DNA of 10,790 nucleotides. Source: Comamonas sp. lk. GTDB lineage: Bacteria > Pseudomonadota > Gammaproteobacteria > Burkholderiales > Burkholderiaceae_C. Within the stretch, counting starts at the first letter, position 1, and the number at the start of each line of letters is the position of its first letter. Position numbers and translations under genes: made by a program. A model generated the notes under the pieces. The model had not been told where the DNA came from, did not search any database, and worked only from the letters and a program-made list of their open reading frames with translations. The stretch is taken from positions 1-10,790 of the forward strand of contig CAMDKE010000060.1 of the NCBI GenBank assembly GCA_945901215.1, given 5' to 3'. Shown here one piece after another: positions 6,248 through 10,790 of the stretch.

Positions 6248-6258
6248 ACGTTTCCCCC

Positions 6259-7542
6259 ATGAAGCGCGGATTTTTTACCATCATGTCGGCGCAGTTTTTC
6301 AGCTCGCTGGCCGACAACGCACTGTTTGTGTGTGCCGTGCAGTTGCTGCGAAGCGCCCAAGCCCCCGAGTGGCAGCAAGCGGCGTTGGTGCCCATGTTTG
6401 CCTTGTTTTACGTGGTGCTGGCACCCTTTGTGGGGGCCTATGCAGACGCCTACCCCAAGGGCCGGGTGATGTTGCTGAGCAACGGCATCAAGATCCTGGG
6501 TTGCCTGCTGATGCTGTTTGGCAGCCACCCGTTAATGGCCTATGCCGTGGTGGGACTGGGCGCGGCAGCCTATTCGCCGGCCAAATACGGCATCCTCACC
6601 GAGCTACTGCCAGCCTCACAGCTGGTCAAGGCCAACGGCTGGATCGAAGGGTTGACGATTGCCTCCATTATTTTGGGCGTGCTGCTGGGCGGCCAATTGG
6701 TAGGGCCGCAGATTGCGCCGTTTTTGCTGTCCTTTGATGTCCCATTTATTGATGTCGGCATAGACACCCCGCCTGAGGCCGCTATCAGCGCGCTGATATT
6801 GTTGTACTTGGCTGCAGCCTGGTTTAACGTCCGCATACCACTGACTGGCGTGCAGATGCGGCCACTGCCCCAGCGCATCATCAGCCTGTTGCCGGATTTT
6901 TGGTCCTGCAATACCCGCCTCTGGCGTGACCGTTTGGGGCAGATTTCGCTGGCAACGACCACCCTGTTTTGGGGTGTGAGCGGCAATCTGCGCTACATCG
7001 TCCTAGCTTGGGCATCGGTCGCACTGGGGTACAGCGTGACGCAGGCTTCGTCCCTGGTGGGCGTGGTGGCGGTGGGCACCGCGGTAGGTGCGGTGGTAGC
7101 GTCCATGCGCATGCGCCTGGAGGCGGCCACCCGGGTGATACCTCTGGGCATTGCCATGGGCGTGCTGGTGATGTTGCTCAATGTCATCTCCAACGTGTGG
7201 ATCGCAGCGCCGTTTTTGGTGCTGCTGGGTGCCCTAGGTGGCTTTTTGGTGGTGCCGATGAACGCCTTGCTGCAACACCGTGGCCACAATCTGATGGGCG
7301 CGGGCCGCTCGATTGCGGTACAAAACTTCAACGAGCAAACCTGCATTCTGGTGCTCGGTGGCCTGTACAGCCTTTCCACCGGCATGGGGGTATCTGCCTT
7401 TGTCGCGATCACCGCGTTTGGCGTGCTGGTGGCGGGGTGCATGTGGCTGATCAAGCGCTGGCATGAGCGCAACTGCCGCGAGCACGGCGAGGAAGTGGAG
7501 CAGCTGCTCGATATTGCGCGCAATGACAACCAGCACGGATAA
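6259..7542 (+). CDS. lplT: Lysophospholipid transporter LplT (major facilitator superfamily)
   Basis: A 427-residue MFS protein beginning MKRGFFTIMSAQFFSSLADNAL, the typical LplT start. LplT flips lysophospholipids across the inner membrane for re-acylation. About 10-12 hydrophobic segments are visible across the protein, with polar loops near residues 165-185 (VPFIDVGIDTPPE) and 205-225. The MFS-like loop after helix 2 (GAYADAYPKGRVML) is present. It is a little longer than E. coli LplT (about 400), with a charged C-terminal tail. No acyltransferase/synthetase (Aas) domain is fused or adjacent; in E. coli the partner aas is next door. The frame stays open back to GTG 6190, but those 23 codons look unconserved and that GTG also lacks a Shine-Dalgarno, so I use ATG 6259. 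It is divergent from alr, an arrangement common in Burkholderiales; a peroxidase gene follows after 36 bp. Confidence 0.93.
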   Translation: MKRGFFTIMSAQFFSSLADNALFVCAVQLLRSAQAPEWQQAALVPMFALFYVVLAPFVGAYADAYPKGRVMLLSNGIKILGCLLMLFGSHPLMAYAVVGLGAAAYSPAKYGILTELLPASQLVKANGWIEGLTIASIILGVLLGGQLVGPQIAPFLLSFDVPFIDVGIDTPPEAAISALILLYLAAAWFNVRIPLTGVQMRPLPQRIISLLPDFWSCNTRLWRDRLGQISLATTTLFWGVSGNLRYIVLAWASVALGYSVTQASSLVGVVAVGTAVGAVVASMRMRLEAATRVIPLGIAMGVLVMLLNVISNVWIAAPFLVLLGALGGFLVVPMNALLQHRGHNLMGAGRSIAVQNFNEQTCILVLGGLYSLSTGMGVSAFVAITAFGVLVAGCMWLIKRWHERNCREHGEEVEQLLDIARNDNQHG

Positions 7543-7578
7543 TTGATTCGCATATTCGCAATCACCAAGGAGCCTTGC

Positions 7579-8067
7579 ATGAGCACCGCCTACGACTTTG
7601 ACGCTGTCGCAATCGACGGCCATCCCCTGTCCCTGAAAGAGCTCTCAGGCAAAGCCTTGCTGGTGGTCAACACCGCCAGCGCCTGCGGCTTCACGCCCCA
7701 GTTTGCCGGCCTGGAAGCGCTGCACCAAAAGTTTGGCAGCCGGGGCCTGGTAGTTTTGGGTTTTCCCTGCAACCAGTTTGGCGCGCAGGACAAAGGCAGC
7801 GACGGTGAGATTGCCAGTTTTTGCCAGAAAAACTACGGCGTAAGCTTCACCATGATGTCCAAAGTGAACGTCAATGGCGCAGACGCCCATCCGCTGTTTC
7901 AGTGGTTAACCCGCGCGGCGCCCGGCATCTTGGGCACCCAGTCCATCAAATGGAACTTCACCAAATTTTTAGTCGGGCCCGACGGTGTTGTGCGCAAGCG
8001 TTATGCACCCACCGACCGACCGGCCAGCCTAGAACGCGACATTGAGGCGGTGCTGCCCGTCGTCTGA
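7579..8067 (+). CDS. Glutathione peroxidase-family thiol peroxidase (cysteine type)
   Basis: A 162-residue thioredoxin-fold peroxidase that reduces hydrogen peroxide and organic/lipid hydroperoxides, probably cytoplasmic since no signal peptide is seen. The peroxidatic residue is Cys36 in NTASACGFTPQF, an ordinary cysteine codon rather than selenocysteine. The rest of the catalytic tetrad is Gln70 (FPCNQFGAQ), Trp125 and Asn126 (IKWNFTKF). Cys82 (FCQKNYGVSF) is the resolving cysteine position known from yeast Gpx3, which suggests a two-cysteine enzyme recharged by thioredoxin rather than glutathione. E. coli BtuE is the same family. AAGGAG 7 bases before ATG 7579 fixes the start and rejects the upstream frame extension. 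It follows lplT by 36 bp and precedes the regulator by 11 bp. Membrane lipid peroxides would be a sensible substrate next to a lipid transporter, but this is inference. Confidence 0.94.
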   Translation: MSTAYDFDAVAIDGHPLSLKELSGKALLVVNTASACGFTPQFAGLEALHQKFGSRGLVVLGFPCNQFGAQDKGSDGEIASFCQKNYGVSFTMMSKVNVNGADAHPLFQWLTRAAPGILGTQSIKWNFTKFLVGPDGVVRKRYAPTDRPASLERDIEAVLPVV

Positions 8068-8078
8068 GCCCGCGCACC

Positions 8079-9071
8079 ATGCAGCCGCCCAAGCAATCGC
8101 TGGTGTTTGGCTTTGTCGTGGTGCCGAATTTTTCATTGATTGCGCTGAGCGCCTGCATCGACCCGCTGCGCATCGCCAACGGCGTGCTGGGGCGCCCCAC
8201 CTACCGTTCGGTGCTCTTGTCGGTGGACGGCGGCCTGGTAGCCTCCAGCGACGGCATCCAGGTGATGACGCAACACAGCTTGGCCGATGCACCGGCGATG
8301 GATGTGGTGTTTGTCATCGGACCCAACCCCATCCCGCACCGTGGACTGCGCTCGCTGACGCAGTGGCTCAAGAAAATGGCGCTCCAGGGTCTGCCTCTGG
8401 GCGGTATTGATACGGGCGCCTACCTGATGGCGCAGGCCGGATTGCTTGACGGCTACCGCTGCACCATCCATTGGGAAGACCACGAGGCGCTGGCAGAGCA
8501 GTTTCCTCAAGTGATTGTGACGCAGCACTTCTTTGAAGTGGACCGCGACCGCTACACCTGCAGCGGCGGTGTGGCGCCGCTGGACCTGATGACGTACCTG
8601 CTCACCCGTGCACCGGGCAGCCGCCAACTGGCCAACGAGGTGGCCAACCTGCTGGTGGTGGAGCGACGCAGTCTGACCGATGTGCAGACCGTGTCCATCA
8701 TCCACCAAGAGCGGGTCACCCACCCGGCGGCCGTCGAGGCGCTGCGCCTGATGGAGGCCAATGTGAGCGAGCCACTCACCGTTGCCGAAATCGCGCAATT
8801 TGCCGGCATGCCTTTACGCAGCTTGCAGCGGCTTTTCCGCCAGCAGTTCGCCAAGTCGGCTGAGCGCATCTATTTGGACATACGGCTCTCCCATGCGCGT
8901 ATTTTGGTGCAGCGCAGCGACAAAAGCATCCGTGACATTGCATCAGAGACCGGATTCGCCTCGCCAGCCCACCTGACGGCGCGCTACACGCCCCGTTTTG
9001 GCGCACCGCCGCGAAAGGACCGCACCCAGCGCCAACAGGGTTTGGCGTTTAAGGAAAGATTGTTGTCGTAA
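8079..9071 (+). CDS. GlxA/GbdR-type AraC-family transcriptional regulator
   Basis: A 330-residue regulator with an N-terminal DJ-1/PfpI-like (class I glutamine amidotransferase-like) sensing domain (about 8-175) and a C-terminal AraC double helix-turn-helix (about 215-320). In the sensing domain the nucleophile-elbow cysteine position reads GGIDTGAYLMAQAGLLDGYR, so the domain is a binder, not an enzyme. TIHWEDHE and DRDRYTCSGGVAPLDLM also match the GbdR/CdhR-like branch. The HTH shows EPLTVAEIAQFAGMPLRSLQRLF and SIRDIASETGFASPAHLTARY. Known members of this branch sense glycine betaine, dimethylglycine, sarcosine or carnitine. Placed 71 bp before creatinase in the same direction, this one probably activates creatinase in response to creatine or a product; that is inference. 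It starts 11 bp after the peroxidase stop with no clear Shine-Dalgarno, so may be translated by coupling. Confidence 0.93.
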   Translation: MQPPKQSLVFGFVVVPNFSLIALSACIDPLRIANGVLGRPTYRSVLLSVDGGLVASSDGIQVMTQHSLADAPAMDVVFVIGPNPIPHRGLRSLTQWLKKMALQGLPLGGIDTGAYLMAQAGLLDGYRCTIHWEDHEALAEQFPQVIVTQHFFEVDRDRYTCSGGVAPLDLMTYLLTRAPGSRQLANEVANLLVVERRSLTDVQTVSIIHQERVTHPAAVEALRLMEANVSEPLTVAEIAQFAGMPLRSLQRLFRQQFAKSAERIYLDIRLSHARILVQRSDKSIRDIASETGFASPAHLTARYTPRFGAPPRKDRTQRQQGLAFKERLLS

Positions 9072-9090
9072 TTCGGCATTGTTTGATTGG

Positions 9091-9119
9091 GATTTGCCTC
9101 AATACTCGCGGATTTACCC
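9091..9119. repeat. Direct repeat before creatinase, candidate operator of the AraC-type regulator
   Basis: GGATTTGCC (9091-9099) and GGATTTACC (9111-9119) match at 8 of 9 positions with a 20-bp period, about two DNA turns. This suits the two helix-turn-helix units and dimers of AraC-family proteins. The first copy also lies in a partial inverted repeat, ATTGGG/CCTCAAT (9087-9104). They fall in the 71-bp gap between regulator and creatinase. A weak promoter (TTGTTT 9080-9085, 16 bases, AATACT 9102-9107) overlaps them. Confidence 0.4.
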
Positions 9120-9142
9120 AAGCAATCCACGGAGCCCGAACC

Positions 9143-10354
9143 ATGACCATGCCCAACCTGATCACCATCGACAACGGCGAGCGCGTTCGCCACAGCTTCT
9201 CGGATGCCGAATACGCCAAACGCATTGGCAAGTTGCGCGCAATGATGGCGCAGCGTTCGGTCGACACCGTGGTGTTCACCAGCTACCACAGCATTAACTA
9301 CTACAGCGATTTCCTCTATTGTTCGTTTGGCCGCTTCTACAGCCTGGTGGTCACGCAATACAAGGCGGTCATCATCGCCGCTAATATTGACGGCGGTCAG
9401 CCTTGGCGCAAAGGCGTGTGCGACCGCGCCGTGATTTACACCGACTGGCAAAGCGGCAACTACTTTCGCGCCATTGCACAAGAGGTTCCCAACAAAGGCC
9501 GCGTCGGCCTGGAATACGACCACCTGCCGCTCGAGCGCATGGACAAAATCAAGGCGGTGCTCACGCACGTGGAGTTCACCAACATCGCCGCCGACTGCAT
9601 GAAGCTGCGCATGGTCAAGTCGGCCGAAGAAATCGAGTTCATCAAAAACGGCGCCCAGGTCTGCGATGTGGGCGGCGCAGCCCTGGTGGCTGCGGTGCAC
9701 GAAGGCGTGCCCGAGCACGAGGTGGCGCTGGCGTCTACCCAGGCCATGGTGCGCGAGATCGCCAAGCGCTACCCGCACACCGAGCTGATGGACAGCTGGA
9801 CCTGGTTCCAGTCGGGCATCAACACCGATGGTGCGCACAACCCGGTGACCACGCGCAAGGTGCAAATGGGCGACATCCTGAGCCTGAACTGCTTTTCTAT
9901 GATTTCGGGCTACTACACGGCGCTGGAGCGCACCCTGTTTTTCGGCGAGGTGGACGCGGCGTCCCTGAAACTGTGGGAAGTCAATGTGCGCGTACACGAA
10001 GAAGGCCAAAAGCTGGTCAGGCCAGGCGTGCGCTGCTGCGACGTGGCCTTGGAGCTCAACAAGATTTATGAAGAGTACGGCCTGCTCCAGTACCGCACCT
10101 TTGGTTATGGGCACTCGTTTGGCGTGTTGTCGCACTACTATGGACGCGAAGCCGGACTCGAATTTCGCGAAGACATCGAAACCGTGCTCGAGCCCGGCAT
10201 GGTGGTGTCCATCGAGCCCATGATCATGCTGCCTGAGGGTTTGCCCGGTTCCGGCGGTTACCGGGAACACGATATATTGGTCGTCACCGACAGCGGTCAC
10301 CAAAACATCACGGGCTTCCCCTACGGCCCCAAGCACAACGTCATCCCTGCATAG
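9143..10354 (+). CDS. Creatinase (creatine amidinohydrolase, EC 3.5.3.3)
   Basis: This cytoplasmic enzyme hydrolyses creatine to sarcosine and urea. It has the pita-bread fold of M24 peptidases but needs no metal. At 403 residues it matches the length of Pseudomonas putida creatinase and keeps the same residue numbering: catalytic His232 (NTDGAHNP), Glu262 (TALERTLF), Glu358 (SIEPM), and the carboxylate-binding Phe62, Arg64 and Arg335. His324 and His376 are present too. Ala260 stands where M24 metallopeptidases carry a metal-binding aspartate, so an Xaa-Pro peptidase is ruled out. Long stretches such as TSYHSINYYSDFLYCSFGR and GREAGLEFREDIETVLEPGM are nearly identical to my memory of the P. 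putida enzyme. GGAG 8-9 bases before ATG 9143 sets the start; ATG 9149 is a close alternative. It follows the regulator gene by 71 bp and precedes an ABC transporter gene by 54 bp, likely in one operon with it. Confidence 0.95.
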   Translation: MTMPNLITIDNGERVRHSFSDAEYAKRIGKLRAMMAQRSVDTVVFTSYHSINYYSDFLYCSFGRFYSLVVTQYKAVIIAANIDGGQPWRKGVCDRAVIYTDWQSGNYFRAIAQEVPNKGRVGLEYDHLPLERMDKIKAVLTHVEFTNIAADCMKLRMVKSAEEIEFIKNGAQVCDVGGAALVAAVHEGVPEHEVALASTQAMVREIAKRYPHTELMDSWTWFQSGINTDGAHNPVTTRKVQMGDILSLNCFSMISGYYTALERTLFFGEVDAASLKLWEVNVRVHEEGQKLVRPGVRCCDVALELNKIYEEYGLLQYRTFGYGHSFGVLSHYYGREAGLEFREDIETVLEPGMVVSIEPMIMLPEGLPGSGGYREHDILVVTDSGHQNITGFPYGPKHNVIPA

Positions 10355-10408
10355 GCACAAAACCTGCTTATTCCAGGGACTCAACCTGAATCTGGAACCT
10401 GCATTCCC

Positions 10409-10790
10409 ATGCAAAAGCCCTATGTCCGCTTTGACCACGTAGAAAAAAGCTACGACGGGCGCCTGCTCGTGGTGCAAGACCTGAATCTCGATATCGCGCA
10501 GGGGGAGTTCTTGACTTTGCTTGGACCTTCAGGCTCGGGCAAGACCACCACCTTGATGATGCTGGCAGGCTTCGAGACCGCCACTGCGGGCGAGATTTAC
10601 CTCGATGGCAAGCCCATCAACCGCATCGCGCCCGAGCATCGCAACATTGGCATGGTGTTCCAGAGTTACGCGCTGTTTCCGCACATGACGGTGGCCGAGA
10701 ACGTGGGATTCCCCTTGAGCGTGCGTGGCGTCAAGGGAAATGAGGCACATGAGCGCGTCATGCGGGTGCTGGACAAGGTGGGTTTGAGAG
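10409..10790 (+). CDS. ABC transporter ATP-binding subunit, PotA/MalK type (cut by window edge)
   Basis: The first 127 residues of an ABC ATPase that powers solute import across the inner membrane. Visible are the A-loop Tyr15 (EKSYDG), Walker A GPSGSGKTT (39-47), AGFETATAGEIYLDGK (53-68) and the Q-loop Gln85 in VFQSYALFPHMTVAENV. The signature motif, Walker B and any C-terminal TOBE domain lie past the edge. EFLTLLGPSGSGKTTTLMMLAGFE and the Q-loop are typical of the spermidine/putrescine, iron and sugar importer class. It starts 54 bp after the creatinase stop with only a poor ribosome binding site (GGAA about 12 bases away), suggesting the same operon. Its substrate is probably creatine or a related guanidino or amine compound, inferred only from position. 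Confidence 0.92.
   Translation, partial: MQKPYVRFDHVEKSYDGRLLVVQDLNLDIAQGEFLTLLGPSGSGKTTTLMMLAGFETATAGEIYLDGKPINRIAPEHRNIGMVFQSYALFPHMTVAENVGFPLSVRGVKGNEAHERVMRVLDKVGLR

Noticed and set aside
7684..7686. Possible selenocysteine in the peroxidase
   Set aside because: The peroxidatic codon is TGC (cysteine), and no in-frame TGA occurs before the stop at 8065-8067.
9143..10354. Annotation as Xaa-Pro aminopeptidase (M24 metallopeptidase)
   Set aside because: Ala260 replaces a metal ligand, while the creatinase residues His232, Glu262, Glu358, Arg64 and Arg335 are all present.
10361..10401. AACCTG three times between creatinase and the ABC gene
   Set aside because: Copies start at 10361, 10383 and 10396 with irregular spacing and a six-base unit; chance is a sufficient explanation.
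8984..10477. Open frame of 497 codons on the minus strand
   Set aside because: It is antisense to creatinase and the ABC ATPase start; composition is typical of a GC-rich shadow frame.

Overview
The window reads as chromosomal DNA of a GC-rich betaproteobacterium, most likely Comamonadaceae (Rhodoferax/Polaromonas-like). This is inferred from codon use, from the alr-radA-lplT neighbourhood familiar in Burkholderiales, and from the look of the proteins. It holds eleven credible protein genes, two of them cut by the window edges. No RNA genes, insertion sequences, CRISPR arrays or phage genes are visible.

Layout. (1) 1-768, minus strand: a small two-helix membrane protein of unknown function, followed by the N-terminal part of ilvE (branched-chain aminotransferase). 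(2) 881-1648, plus strand: an NAD-type short-chain dehydrogenase with a changed glycine motif, convergent with the next operon. (3) 3394-1672, minus strand: a three-gene haem-protein operon, read here as an SHP-type oxygen-binding cytochrome c, a DHC-type dihaem cytochrome c and a membrane cytochrome b561. A promoter-like sequence and a 16-bp direct repeat with 22-bp period lie upstream. (4) 6108-3575, minus strand: alr (alanine racemase) then radA (recombination/repair ATPase). A LexA-box-like palindrome lies in the 47-bp gap just before radA. (5) 6259-8067, plus strand: lplT (lysophospholipid transporter) and a cysteine-type glutathione/thioredoxin peroxidase. (6) 8079-10790, plus strand: a GlxA/GbdR-type AraC regulator, a creatinase with the full set of creatinase active-site residues, and the start of a PotA/MalK-type ABC transporter ATPase.

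How the genes work together. In the haem operon, electrons probably pass from the membrane quinol pool through b561 to the periplasmic DHC and on to SHP, which binds a small ligand. The family's physiological role is, to my knowledge, unsettled, and this is the most intriguing system in the window. The creatinase block looks like a regulated uptake-and-cleavage unit turning creatine into sarcosine and urea as a nitrogen/carbon source. The rest is housekeeping: cell wall, membrane lipid recycling, DNA repair, amino acid synthesis and peroxide defence.
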